Assembly: GCA_038496675.1 (NCBI GenBank)
Contig: CM076669.1
Span: 14,813,693-14,877,692, forward strand
Origin: Rachycentron canadum
Lineage: Eukaryota > Chordata > Actinopteri > Carangiformes > Rachycentridae
Reading direction: 5' to 3'
Length of the DNA stretch: 64,000 nucleotides
A program made the position numbers and the translations under genes. The notes below the pieces were generated by a model. The model did not search any database. It was not told the origin of the DNA and saw only the letters and a list, made by a program, of their open reading frames with translations. Below, one piece after another: positions 45,769 to 57,089 of the stretch; positions within the stretch are counted from its first letter, which is position 1, and the number at the start of each line of letters is the position of its first letter.

Positions 45769-46328
45769 TTAATTGTGATTGTGATGTTGTAGAGGTAGAG
45801 GTTGATGTGGGAGGTCAGAGGGAGGGTCGACCCCATCAATTCTCTTGAAGACCTGGAAGAAGCGTCTCCATGCAGATTTTCTTTTGGGTCTTTTGTTCCA
45901 CTCCATCTGTTTTTCCAGGTTGAGGAGTCTGTCTGTCAGATCCTTCATGTATCTGTCTCTCTCCTCCTCCCTCTCCTCCAGAGCCAGCTGGATATTGTTG
46001 AAGGACTCCATTAGCTTGGACTTCTCCTTGTCCCCCAGTTGCCTCTCTTGGTTCAAGTCTCCTTGTGCTTTGATCAATGCTGCCTTCAGCTGGGCGGTTT
46101 CTTGCCTGTGCTGAGCCAGGAGAAGAGACCTTTCCTCCTCCCACTGCTGACATGACAGTTGGAGATTGTGTTCAGCCTCGACCAGTGCGAGCTGGGAGGT
46201 CTCCTCAGTCTCTTTAGCCAGGCGTGTCTTGGCCTCCTGGTTCTTCACTGTTTCAGCTTCCTCCACGTCTTTGATTTTTTTGGCAGCTTCGTTTCTAGCA
46301 TTAGGACCCAGATGACGGAGCAGGGTCT
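45769..46328 (-). CDS. Orphan coiled-coil exon, product unknown
   Basis: An acceptor (CTTTTTAG|AGACC) opens a frame that runs 186 codons to a TAA stop. It begins TLLRHLGPNARNEAAKKIKD, continues as a long Glu/Gln/Leu-rich coiled coil (ETAQLKAALIKAQGDLNQER, LEEREEERDRYMKDL) and ends in a basic WRRFFQVFKR segment and a His-rich tail. It starts in phase 1, so it needs an upstream exon, which I cannot find before FReD copy 3. It could be the last exon of a damaged or nested gene; similar tails occur in fish GTPase and TRIM-like proteins. No family assigned. Confidence 0.5.
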
Positions 46329-46610
46329 CTAAAAAGGGGTAGTAAACTCACCTGGGCCTTTGTCCCTGCAACATGGTTCATAGTGTGATTTTAACAAGGA
46401 CATTATGATGTATTTTTTTAAACTCATCACATTAAATGAATGATTTGTTACATAGTTGTGGTTCAATGAGCTCAATCTATGAAACTTATCAAAGAGGAAA
46501 TACAATTTCTGGGCTGTTGTTGGAACTCTGTGATATTAGTTTGAAGGTTTAAGAGGTTTTATAATGGAAATAAAAATATTTGACAAACAGGTCCTGCAAG
46601 TAGATTAAAG

Positions 46611-46616
46611 TTTATT
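46611..46616 (-). terminator. Candidate polyadenylation signal, FReD copy 3
   Basis: AATAAA on the minus strand about 345 bases after the copy 3 stop, at the same relative place as in copy 5. Confidence 0.45.
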
Positions 46617-46960
46617 TGTAGATGAATCATAAAGAAATAAAAGCTCTTTGTGAAGTGTTAGTACAACTACTGCACTATATGTGTATTAATCCACATATAG
46701 TGCAATAGTTGACATCAAATGGATCAAAATCCTAAGCAATGAGAGAGTATGACTGAAAACAACTAAAATAATAAAAGACCATTATCATCCAGCATTAATG
46801 TAACTGTAACTGTGTTACTGTATCTCCAAAGGCAGAAATAGAGAGGAGAAATAAACAGGACACACTGTCTAAAAATAAAAGAGCAGATTACATGTAAAGA
46901 AGAAGGATGGATTCCTCTTTTGAATGTGAGCCAACATGAAGTGAAACATGGCGGCTCCTC

Positions 46961-49048
46961 TCACACAGACTTGATCATCATTCTGCTGGCCTTGGCTGAG
47001 TTAGGTGCAGGACCTTTCCAGGTTCTCCATTGACCAGAAGCCCAACCGGTGTTGTGACCATCAGGATGCCAGACACCATTTAGACTGGCAGACCCACAGC
47101 GACTGTACCACCAACCACTACCATCTGAAGAGGCACATTCGTTTTCAGCAATGTCCCCAAAGATGCAGGGGGAGCAGCCGTCATTGTCACGATCAGTGGT
47201 GCTGAAGCCGTAACCGTTCTGGTCAATGCCTGGATAGGCGCCACGAATGGCGTCACCTTTAAACAGAGTCACGAACCATTTAGTCTGGAGTTTATAATTC
47301 AGATACCTCCTTTAAAGTGTAACTTTTACTCAGTTCACTCAGTATGTCTGGATGAAGTTCACAAACATCAGCCACCATAAGCTCCTGGTCAGACCAGACT
47401 GAGTGAGATTGTAGCAGTTAAACCACTGACTGGACTCAATCCAGCAAAGAAAAGCGACAGAGCAGCAGTTGAAGAGGCTTCAGTACCTGCGTTTCCACTG
47501 TATTTCCCAACATGCAGTTTGAAATTTTCTTCCTCACTTCCCAGTCTAAAGTCTTCATACTCAGCAAAAGCAGAGCCACCTTCATGGTCCCACAGGTCCA
47601 CCCTCAAGATCCACTTCTTGGTCTTATCCTTGGTCACAGAGTAAATGTTCTGCAGACCCAGCCAGTGGTCCTCTGAGGGAATCAGAGCACAAAGAGAGGA
47701 TTTGTTTCTGTCTGATATGTGTTTATGTTTCCTGAAGGTAAATCAGGAAGGATGTCAGGGTCAGGTGAAAATCTCATTGTGGAGGACAACAAGAGACAGG
47801 AGGAGACTTTTGCTGCCAATATCAATTAGAAAATATTTGTTTTTTCAATGTGTTAACTTTACAGTACACTGAGTCCCTGATTATAATTCATGAGATATTC
47901 ATATCCACTGTGTGTTTTCTAAGGCAGGTCACAGTCACCACAATTTAGATTCAGCTTTCTAATCAAACACAACCACTTTTAAACTGCCTCAACTCAATAA
48001 TAAATAATAATGACACACTTCAGTTAACACCTCAGTGTTTTCTTACTTGTCACGTCTCCAAAACCCCTTTTATATTCTGCCCAGTTCCTGTTGAAGGAAA
48101 CTGCTGGTCCACTGCGTCTCTGAAGCACCGTCCATCCTCCATCTGCTCTCATCTCACAGTACACCTGAGCAGGAAGTCCAGGAAACACATCAGGAAAACC
48201 AGCCGACAGGTTTTTATACTTTCACCAGAGACTGAGGCAATTTCTACAGGGGCTTTGGAAACAATGACATGATATGTTAAATGACAATTCTCCCATATAG
48301 CACTGTGCGACTGATTTCATGCATATTATTTCAATACAAAATGACAGAGAAGAAATGAAATATACTGCCTTGTTGTTTTATTTACCACTGTCTGAAATCA
48401 AGGCACCACTGTTTCAAAGAATGAGAGTGAAATCTGTCACCTTTGTCCAGGTGAACTGTATTTGTTCCATGTGCCAACAGAAAGCCTCAAGCACAGCAGT
48501 AGACAGGGTTGAACAAACTGTCAGTTACAGAACGACTTTCTTTGTACACAATGTGTTGCATTTGATACCTTGAAAGAAGTCTTGTCTCCAGGAGGGAGGA
48601 TTATATAAACCCCAGAGAAATCTTGCGATAAGTGAAGTTTAATGTCCGTGCAGTCTGTTCCTGAGACTTACATGACAGGAAAAGAAGAGGATGAGCAATA
48701 GTCAGTATGAAATTGGTACCTTTTAAATGAATAAATTGCTCATTGTATGTATTTGTATCCTGTAAGCAGTAATAACATTCTCTGTACCTGCAGAATGTCT
48801 TCCCATCTGACCCTGGCAATACCAAAAAATTGTTTTGAAGTGAGACTTGATTCTTGAAAGTGAAAATACACAACTTAACGATTGATATTACTGAAGACTT
48901 AATTTGTTTTTATCTGAAATATATCAAAGCAAATAGAGAGGGAAGTCATTCAGGAGAGGAGAGGTTGATGTTTTTATTTTACCACAGTCTGTCCTGTGCA
49001 GCTGAAGAGAAAAGCCAAGATGAGTCCACAGTTTCCAACCAGACTCAT
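46961..49048 (-). CDS. Secreted fibrinogen-related domain protein, copy 3
   Basis: Six exons: 49048-48983, 48812-48788, 48654-48569, 48164-48047, 47672-47487, 47256-46961, giving 258 residues. Signal peptide MSLVGNCGLILAFLFSCTG, FReD start DCTDIKLHLSQDFSGVY, VYCEM, DHWLGLQNIYSV, SGNAG, calcium loop DRDNDGC, ligand loop AENECASSD, stop at 46961. The last exon has an in-frame 3-bp deletion (SGQWRTW against SGLHWRTW in its sisters) and NSAKAS instead of YSAKAS. All splice sites are canonical, so it appears functional. Confidence 0.9.
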
Positions 49049-49321
49049 TTTCACCTAACTTGCAAAATTTAAAAGTCATATTTTAGTCTTAATCAAACCT
49101 CTTTTCATATGTTTTCAAAAGAAATATAATCTTTTATAATCAACTAAAAGCATGACAATATCATTACTTCTTTGAATGTTCAAAGAAAACTGCAATTTAC
49201 AGCCCAGTCCTCATTAATTGAATGAGAGAAAGCAGATTGTTCAACCTTAATTCACTTTCACAGGACTAAAGTGTAAAATACAACCATTTAAAGTCGATCG
49301 TTTCTTTCTCCAAACATTGAC

Positions 49322-49474
49322 CTGATGTTGGCCGAACCGTGTATCCCTGAAGCAGAATCAGATGAAGCAGACTGACTGAAGGTAAAATCACCTTAATACA
49401 TCAACACTGAAGCTCAGTCAGTAATAAGCTCTGCTCTAGAAACACTATGGTTTTCTAAATACACAGATATCAAG
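49322..49474 (-). promoter_or_regulatory. Promoter and 5' UTR exon of FReD copy 3
   Basis: The donor AACATCAG|GTCAATG at 49322 corresponds to the UTR donor of copy 1. The shared upstream block (CTAAATACACAGATATCAAG on plus, 49455-49474) corresponds to 41061-41080. The TATA-like core is weaker here (TGTGTATTTAG). Confidence 0.5.
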
Positions 49475-51000
49475 ACGTCCCCATCCAGGAGTCACATGAT
49501 CACAGCTGAGAGAGGGAGGATAGCACAACCACTCCTGCCTGGAGAGGAACTGCCCTCCTCAGGTGCAACCATTTCGCCAAGATGAGAGGATATAGCTATT
49601 TCCTTTTTCCTTTGTTTTTTATTTTTACCTCAGCCATGGTGTGTGCATCCGAGCATAAACCACACATGTTGAAAAGATATCCCTTCATTCTTGAACCTTG
49701 GATTCCTGCCTCATTTCTAAGTCTCCCTCAGACACATAGATGAGGATGACTATGCCCCTAATCAAGAGCTTCAGTGTGTCCCCACGGAGTCTACCTACTA
49801 CTTAACAAACAAACAAATGATCAATAAGCCACAGAAACAGGGAATGTTTCAGTCAGCAGTTCATCTTGGTCCTGTAGTCAGGGATCATTCAGCCAAGTAG
49901 GTCTTGGCCTCACCTGCTCAGCAGTTCTTCTCCAGTCTGATGTAGTGTTAAACCATTCAGAACTACTTTTTTTTTTTTCCTCTCTTGGAACCTAAAGTCT
50001 CCACACTCTGAATATGATAAGGAGAGTTACTTCCTTCTCATTGAAATGGCCTTTAACTGACTTCAAACCACCTTGGACTGATTATTTTGATCGATTTGGA
50101 AACCGCATCATTTGAGTTTCTCTAATTCAACTGAATTTAATTAGTGTTTATAAAAAAGGTGAGAGAGACCTAAAGGAAACATGGGAAAGAGAACTGGATG
50201 TGGAAATTATACATGATGATTGGAACAACCTGGGAATAAAACAAAAACCTTGTGTGCAATTCAAGTCAAATTTTATACAGGGCCTACACATCCCCCCTCA
50301 CAAGTAGAGAGGGAAATGGAGGTGATAAGGACAAGAGATAATTTGCAAGTGAGGATGAAAGAAGAGAAATGGCTGCATGTCCAGGTCAGGCTTCTGGTCG
50401 GAGGAACAACTGCAAAAAGGGTGCCACATCCACAGAGGAGCCTGGCCAAGGGGTTAGGGTTAGGGAGTTAGGGGGTTAGATTTAGAGCCTTTGTCACTTC
50501 ACCACTTTCAGAGTTTTTGTACAAGCACAAATTTTGAGATACAAGGATTCTGATGATTTCAGATCAGTTAAAGAAGTAAAGGAAGCAGGAAAGAGGACAT
50601 CTGAAACATCCCCAAGAACAAATAATGAAATCCAGCTACATTTGATTTATGATCAAGACTTATATAGTCAAATATATTGTGTATTTCAAAGTGGTCTCAC
50701 TGACTTTAATTTGCCTGTCAATACATCCTTATCTTTAAAAAGGATTTTGCAGAAAAAGTGGCATAAGCTGCCACGTGTTTCTTCTCTTTGCCTCAGTCTC
50801 TACATTGGACACTAGTTGGCGTGGTACAATAAGTCATGTAGGCAATTATTTATGGGATTTAATGTGAGTTAAAGTAGTTTTTATGTTTCCTCTCCGTTTA
50901 TGAACAGAAAGTGTTTATTCTAGTTAGACTTGAGGACAGTGTGTTATTATTAATGTTATAATTAGGCAGTAGTGACAGTGTCAGTAAAGGGTCTCCTTGT
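49475..51000. other. Spacer without supported gene
   Basis: AT-rich sequence. It includes a short TTAGGG-like stretch (50451-50480) and several short frames with no recognisable content. Confidence 0.6.
50451..50480 (+). repeat. Short interstitial telomere-like repeat
   Basis: GGGGTTAGGGTTAGGGAG followed by TTAGGGGGTTAG: two perfect TTAGGG units and two degenerate ones. Confidence 0.5.
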
Positions 51001-51360
51001 TCATCTCTTTCTCGCTCTCTGTATGGCCAAGCCCGCTCCTCTTAGTTGCTGCTTTAGGGCTGATCCTGCCCCAGTCCCCCCCCCACTCCTGTCTCCGCTC
51101 TCCTCTGGATCAGTACCTGTCGGTATATAAAGACACACCCATACAGCTTGTGGCCCAACAGCCACTGCACACCTGAAGCGCATCCAGTTAATGGAGAAGT
51201 CAGCGAGCGCCTAATTACTGGTATATTGTTTGCAGCTGGGGCGGCCATCTTGGAGCACCAGGTAAAAGTCCTCCCCTGGGAACTTTTCCTCCCATACTTC
51301 GGTTCCCCCATAGTCACCTTGTGACAGATTCTTGTACCTTGCAGGTAAGCTTACGACGTG
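51000..51360 (+). promoter_or_regulatory. Promoter-like stretch with TATATAAAG, unassigned
   Basis: A GC-richer island contains TATATAAAG at 51123-51131 and a splice-donor-like GCAG|GTAAGC near 51345. It precedes the Ty3/gypsy fragment and may be part of its regulatory region, or of an unrelated decayed gene. Weak evidence. Confidence 0.2.
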
Positions 51361-51799
51361 CCTTAAGTTTCCTGGGATAAGAGCATGATTACACTGTACT
51401 TCTGTGATACTGTGTTAAGTTCTATGTCGTGTTTATTAGACTGCTAAAGTTTAGCCAGTGGGCAGCTAATGTTAAGTTAATGGCCACCATTGTTGAAGTT
51501 GCGTGCAGTAGCCATGACAATTAGCCCTCAGAAGAGAGATAGTGCTGCCGACAACACTGACTGAGGTCACTATAAGGCAGGAGTTTGGAATCAGTGGACA
51601 GACTGGAGAGGCTGGTCAGAAAGTGGAGACTATCCCACACGAGTCTAATCAAGACTCAGAACCTAGAACCTGATGAAGATGACAGATTCAATTCTTTAAA
51701 ACTTTATTCACTCATCACTCTGCATGACACTACCCCTGTTTAAAAAAAAAAAACAAAAAACAAAACATGTTTGTTCCTACACCAGGGAGTCAAAGAATA

Positions 51800-52015
51800 G
51801 TTGCAGGACCTGAATTGGTTTTGGATAACTCAGTCAGTCAGAGACCCTATCATTGGTCGAGCCCTGCAGTACAAAACTGTGCAAAAGCTGTATATCAACG
51901 ATAAGGAGATACGATATAGAAAGCTTGTTCTCCCAAAAGAACATCAGACAATGTTTAAAGAGATGCACAAAGAGATGGGACATCCGGGGGTTGGCAGAGC
52001 TTTAAACTTGACTCC
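51800..52015 (+). mobile_element. Ty3/gypsy retrotransposon fragment (pol, integrase zinc-binding region)
   Basis: The frame reads DPIIGRALQYKTVQKLYIND, then RKLVLPKEHQTMFKEM, HKEMGHPGVGRAL. This is the linker and HHCC start of a gypsy-type integrase. It breaks off after about 70 codons and no long terminal repeats were identified. A dead fragment. Confidence 0.75.
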
Positions 52016-53350
52016 GTACAGAATTTTTGCAGTTCTGTTGAGCATGGTATGTGGTTGTTTGAATCAAAGTGACCACACAGAGTGATTGGATATCCATTGG
52101 TACCTGTTGTGACTATATGCCCATTTGGGCCAATTTGCATTCGTAGGTAGTGATGGACAATGATACTCGTTTTTCACAGGCCTTTGCTAAAAATCACAAA
52201 AATTCCCACACTACCTGTCATCACCCATAAGGCAATGGGCAGGTAGAGTGATTTTTAACCCACAAAGGCCATTACAAACACATAAATCACTGACTGGAAG
52301 AGCTCTCTGTCCCAGGTGGTACATGCATATACCTGCACCCACAGTCAAGCCACTGGGATTTGTCCATATTATTTTCTCTATGACCTTTGCCCCTGTTTGC
52401 CAACATATCTTTTTCAACCTACACCCTAGTTATGTGGAGTACGGCTCCTAGAACCCACTACAGAGAAATGTGGGCTTAAACCCACAGACCAATTTGTACC
52501 ACAGCTGCAGGGGTAAGAGGAACTGCCAGTACATGAGGAAGTAGAAGCTGACATTGTGAACATATGGTGGAGACAACGCCGTGGAGTCTGGAAAGGGTCA
52601 ACATGAGTCGTAAGGGGAACCAGCATCGGGGGAGGATGATCCAGAAATGCCACTTGCAACCAGCCACCTGAAAAGGGAGCGACGTCGACTGAGGATGCTG
52701 ACCAACAGAGCTTTGGATGAGCCAACTGCTGAGGAAGTTGGCGTTGAGAAGCTACAAGTGAGCATGTTTCCAGTCTGTAAAAGACTGGTGACCCTGGATG
52801 CCACCAGACATTGAAGCGACAAGATCAGGTCACATTGAATAAAGACGTTTGATCTGGGGCTTAAAAGGCCAAGAAAGTGAAACAGACACTGAGAAATAAG
52901 ATGGGATGAGATGAACTGTAAGGAAGAGACAGGAACATGTATAGCACTTGTATCATAAACTAAAGGGACTGGTAACAGACTGAAAGAACTGTGGCTGACA
53001 CTGAAATATATGTTACAATGAATGGACACCATTATGGCATTACAAATGAATTCCAAGAGTAATGAGTTCTATGAGTTTATGCTGAATGAGTTATGTGAAT
53101 GATTGTATGAGACATATTTTGCCTCTAAAGAGCTGTGAGCAAGTCAGACAGTGGGATGTGTACAAGATGGAAGCAGATCATGGTGTTGCCAATGTGAGTC
53201 TGAAGTATTATTCATTTTATATATATATATATATTCATTGATTAGTGATATTCACAGTGGTACTGGCTAGATCGTTGAACACTGCTTTCGACATCTCCTC
53301 CACAGTGACTCCGTTCCCATGGAGATATGTCCTCTCACTGTGTCCTCTTT
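52016..53350. other. Likely retrotransposon debris and spacer
   Basis: Follows the gypsy fragment. Scattered short frames (for example around 52680-52760) may be decayed element sequence. A short AT dinucleotide run lies at 53217-53233. No gene supported. Confidence 0.4.
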
Positions 53351-53359
53351 GTTCTTAGC

Positions 53360-53730
53360 TTACTTTGTTGTGCCATAATCCTCCTCATGACCAGAGTACC
53401 TCATCCTGTAAGGAAGGATTTCATTGTTGAACTTGGCCTCTGTCAGTTTGAGTGAAATTCTTGCAGAGTCCTCATGGTCATGTGACAAAACAGCTTCATT
53501 TAAGGAGCTTTCCACATGACTTTGGATGTTGCAGTTGAAAAGCTCCATCAGGTGCCCCAAGGATATGGGACACATCAGGTTGAAGGTGCCAGAAGTTGAC
53601 AGACAGCTTGACTCTGAAATGGTTTTAATGAGTCAGTCTGAGATGCTCTTCACCACATCTGAACACATGGCGGTCAGCTGCTCCTTCACACCTGCTATAA
53701 ACACCTTGACTGACTTCTCCCACTGCCTAA
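53360..53730 (-). other. Possible decayed exon(s), unrecognised
   Basis: Two minus-strand frames look protein-like: one ending AGVKEQLTAMCSDVVKSISD and one containing SLKLTEAKFNNEILPYRMRY. They lie in different frames with stops between them. They could be remnants of a lost gene in the cluster; the family is unknown. Confidence 0.25.
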
Positions 53731-53789
53731 CAAAGAAAAAACAGAGACAAAAGGTCCCTCGTCCACCTGTTTCCTTCTGCTCATCCAGG

Positions 53790-54190
53790 GCAGGGTCACG
53801 GTGGCAACAGACTAAGCAGGGATTTCCAGACATCCCTCTCCCAGCAACACTTTCCAGCTCCTCCAGTGGGACACCAAGACATTCCCGGGCCAGATGGGAT
53901 ATGTAATCCCTCCAGCGAGTTCTGGGTCGACCCTGAGGTCCCAGTTGGACTAGCCTGAAAAGCCTCCAGACGAAGGTGCCCAGGAGGCATCCTTATCAGA
54001 TGCCCAACTCATGGCTCCCTCCAGCAACAGCAGCTCTGCTCTTAACTGCCTCTGGATGTCCTAGCTCTTCACCCTATCGCTAAGGCTGAGCCCAGCCATC
54101 CTATAGAGGAAATCCATTTTGCTTGTATCTGCAATCCCATTCTTTTGGTCACTACCAAAGTTAATGGCCATAGGTGAGGGTTAGAACAAA
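53790..54190 (-). mobile_element. Non-LTR retrotransposon fragment (antisense)
   Basis: Contains CCCTCTCCCAGCAACACTTT, GGGCCAGATGGGATATGTAA, AGGAGGCATCCTTATCAGAT and AAGGCTGAGCCCAGCCATCC, blocks of a very common fish LINE 3' end, read here in antisense. Truncated and mutated. Confidence 0.7.
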
Positions 54191-54711
54191 GATTGACTGA
54201 TAAGTCGAGTGCTTTTCAGTATCAGTGGGGCAACAGTCGACTTATTCTTGAGTGAGATATGGAAGAGATAAAGGACAAGTTGCTCTTCTACTGCATGTGG
54301 ATTTTCCTCCTGGGAGAGTGGCCATCCTCTCAGTAACATCCTGGAGGATCATAGATCATCATGACACGGTCTTCAACAGTCTCTTCTCTTCATCCAGGGG
54401 GTTTCTGTGGTTTGTCCATGTCCACCAGGTCAGGGTTCAACACTTCCTCTTCAGTGTCAGCAGTAGCTGTCAGAATCACATCTCAGGAGTCTGTGGAGGA
54501 TTTTCTCCACTCTTCTTTAAAGTGTGGTGAAGTTTCAGCCAGCAGTTGGCTCTGTAGCTGCTCCACTTCATCCACCTTGCTGAGTGATGGAAATGAGGTG
54601 GTGGAGGCTGGAGATGATGCTGTCTTCCTCTTGATCAACCAGCTCCAGAGGTGAGGTTGGATTCAGATGGAGCTTTGGCTGAAAGCTTGTTGACCCTGTT
54701 GGTCCACTTAC
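54191..54711. other. Spacer without supported gene
   Basis: Short frames only; no domain recognised. Confidence 0.5.
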
Positions 54712-54820
54712 TGCTAGAGTTTACTCCAGCTTTTCACATTGAAAACTATGAAGCCATTTGGTCTAAATCCAACTTTAAACCTTCGTGTTGTTTCTGATAC
54801 ATCATCTAATTTGTTTAAAT
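54712..54820 (+). repeat. Direct repeat flanking FReD fragment, left copy
   Basis: TTACTGCTAGAGTTTACTCC through GATACATCATCTAATTTG. It is nearly identical to 55372-55480. Confidence 0.8.
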
Positions 54821-54825
54821 CGTTC

Positions 54826-55360
54826 TGGTCAATGCCTGGATAGGCGCCACGGATGGCGTCACCTTTAAACAAAGTCAGGAACCATTTAGTCTGGAGTTTA
54901 TAATTCAAACAGTTACAAGATGATGGAACAATCAACCTCCCAGTAAAAGTCATTACTGAGTTTTATTTTCTGCTGTGTCACATTTTATCCTGAGTAAATA
55001 AACGCAACCGTCAATCTTGACTCACTTCAAACTTTCAATCTCTAGCTGCTCTTCACTTACATCAGTGTTCAGTGTTGAATTGCTTTACACCACAAAACAG
55101 AAAGAGAGCGCTGTTGTTTCAGAAGACAGGGCTGAAGAGACTGTGCTAAAGCTAAAAAATCACTAAAGCTAAAAATCACTTCTAATGTGACAGAGCACTG
55201 ATCTTCAAAGGGAAGCAACTACATTAATGGGAAATATCTTATATATAGGATAAGTTATAGTTGTTTACTGTTACAGTAAAATAAAGATGCTCCTCCATCA
55301 CTGTTTTCTCAATATCAGGCCTTCACAAATAATTTCATTATGATATTCTCATGGGTAAAA
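54826..55360 (-). pseudogene. FReD fragment, copy 4 (start of last exon plus intron 5)
   Basis: Holds only the acceptor and about 45 bases of the last exon (GDAIRGAYPGIDQN), then unrelated sequence. To the right it matches intron 5 of copies 2 and 5 (42540-43195 and 57390-58015) with a roughly 150-bp gap. No other exon remains. Confidence 0.85.
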
Positions 55361-55371
55361 AAAAAATTACT

Positions 55372-55480
55372 GCTTAAGTTTACTCCAGATTTTCACATTA
55401 AAATCTATGAAACCATTTGGTCTAAATCCAACTTTAAACCTTCACATTGTTTCTGATACATGATCTAATTTGCCTTTTAC
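55372..55480 (+). repeat. Direct repeat flanking FReD fragment, right copy
   Basis: Second copy of 54712-54820, in the same orientation. The pair brackets the copy 4 fragment. Confidence 0.8.
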
Positions 55481-56447
55481 CTTTAGCTACATAATTATCT
55501 GTTTCATCAACACCAGGGTTTTTATGTGGTACCCTTCTTTTTTAATGTATTGTAAATAAAGACTTATTTACTGTGTAGTTGAACTGTGTTCCTCCTCTTT
55601 TAGAGATTTTCTGTGTGGTCAGCCATTGAGTGTCCACGTTTTAATCTTACATGTGCAATTGTTTTTGGTTCACTGTATTTTTTTATTTAAACTTGAAATT
55701 GACTGTTACAACTGGCTAAACTTTTTTTTTAAACAGATACTTGGTTGTAATATGACAGTAAAGTTGTCTTGTTTCTATGTGAAGCAGGACAGACAGACAG
55801 ATGCTGCCTCTCCACCTACTCACACTGAGTTAACTCACTGAACCTCATTGAATAAGTTTTAATGTAATAGTTTTTTTTTTTAATTGTGTAAATTCATCTC
55901 TTCACTCCAATTTAACAGCTGTTGCTTCAGTAAATTGCTGTGTCATATGGTAGTATAATTTATTTATTACCCTTTATCTGTGTCTTTCTTCCAAACTGAA
56001 ATTAAAGTTTAACTGGTTAATTCAACTTAGAATGTACAGTTTGTCTAAAATATCGTGTTAATGTACTTGAAGTTTTTTGGCTTTAAATGATGAGTTGAAT
56101 GACTAAACTGCACAGAGTTCAAGTTTTCTAGTGAAACATGATCAGCATGTCAGCAGGATGTTGTGGATCCAACACTGAGGACGCTTTGTAAGGAACTGAC
56201 AACAAATGGCTTGTAACCTTATGTCAGTTTAGTCACTTTTCATTTTAAAGACTTTAATTGTCTCAATGATGGAAAAGACGGTCACTTCCTATCAGGTGGA
56301 AAACACTTTTATTCCTTATTAAAATTGGGTATGATGGTGACTCCTCTCCCTCCTGGTTCCTCTGTATTTTTTTTTTGCACTGATCTTAAACTAACCTCAA
56401 GATTTATGACCATTCCTTGTGTTAAATGGGAGAGAAGGAAGCAAGTT
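55481..56447. other. Spacer without supported gene
   Basis: AT-rich; no exon or element recognised. Confidence 0.5.
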
Positions 56448-56500
56448 TCTAGCATTAGGACCCAGATGATGGAGCAGGGTCTCTAAGAAAGGGGTAGTAA
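56448..56500 (-). pseudogene. Fragment of the coiled-coil exon
   Basis: Carries the acceptor and first dozen codons (TLLHHLGPNAR) of the exon at 45769-46328. The match stops at about 56448, inside the exon. From here rightwards the sequence matches 46290-47300, so this is a duplication breakpoint. Confidence 0.75.
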
Positions 56501-56757
56501 ACTCACCTGGGCCTTTGTTCCTGCAACATGGTTCATAGTGTGATTTTTAACAAGGACATTATGATGTATTTTTTGAAACTCATCACATTAAATGAATGAT
56601 TTGTTACATAATTGTGGTTCAATGAGCTCAATCTATGAAACTTATTAAGGAGGAAATACAATTTCTGGGCTGTTGCTGGAAGTCTTTGATATTAGTTTGA
56701 AGATTTAAGAGGTTTTATAATGGAAATAAAAAGATTTGACAAACAAGTAGATTAAAG

Positions 56758-56763
56758 TTTATT
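56758..56763 (-). terminator. Candidate polyadenylation signal, FReD copy 5
   Basis: AATAAA on the minus strand about 330 bases after the stop, conserved at 46611-46616 for copy 3. Confidence 0.45.
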
Positions 56764-57089
56764 TGTAGATGATTCATAAAGAAATAAAAGCTCTTTGTGA
56801 AGTGTTAGGACAACTATTGCACTATATGTGTATTAATCCACATATAGTGCATCAAATGGATCAAAATCCTAAGCAATGAGAGTATGACTGAAAACAACTA
56901 AAATAATAAAAGACCAATATCATCCAGCATTAATGTAACTGTAACTGTGTTACTGTATCTCCAAAGGCAGAAACACCCAGAGGAGAAATAAACAGGTCTA
57001 AAAATAAAAGAGCAGATTACATGTAAAGAAGAAGGATGGATTCCTCTTTTGAATGTGAGCCAACATGAAGTGAAACATGGCGGCTCCTC

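Noticed and set aside
46360..46395. Tiny upstream exon (MNHVAGTKAQ) before the coiled-coil exon
   Set aside because: The implied intron (GTGAGT...TTTTTAG) would be only about 23 bases, too short for a vertebrate intron, and read-through changes the frame.
50451..50480. Telomere fusion or chromosome-end signal
   Set aside because: Only two perfect TTAGGG units are present; this is compatible with chance or a small insertion.
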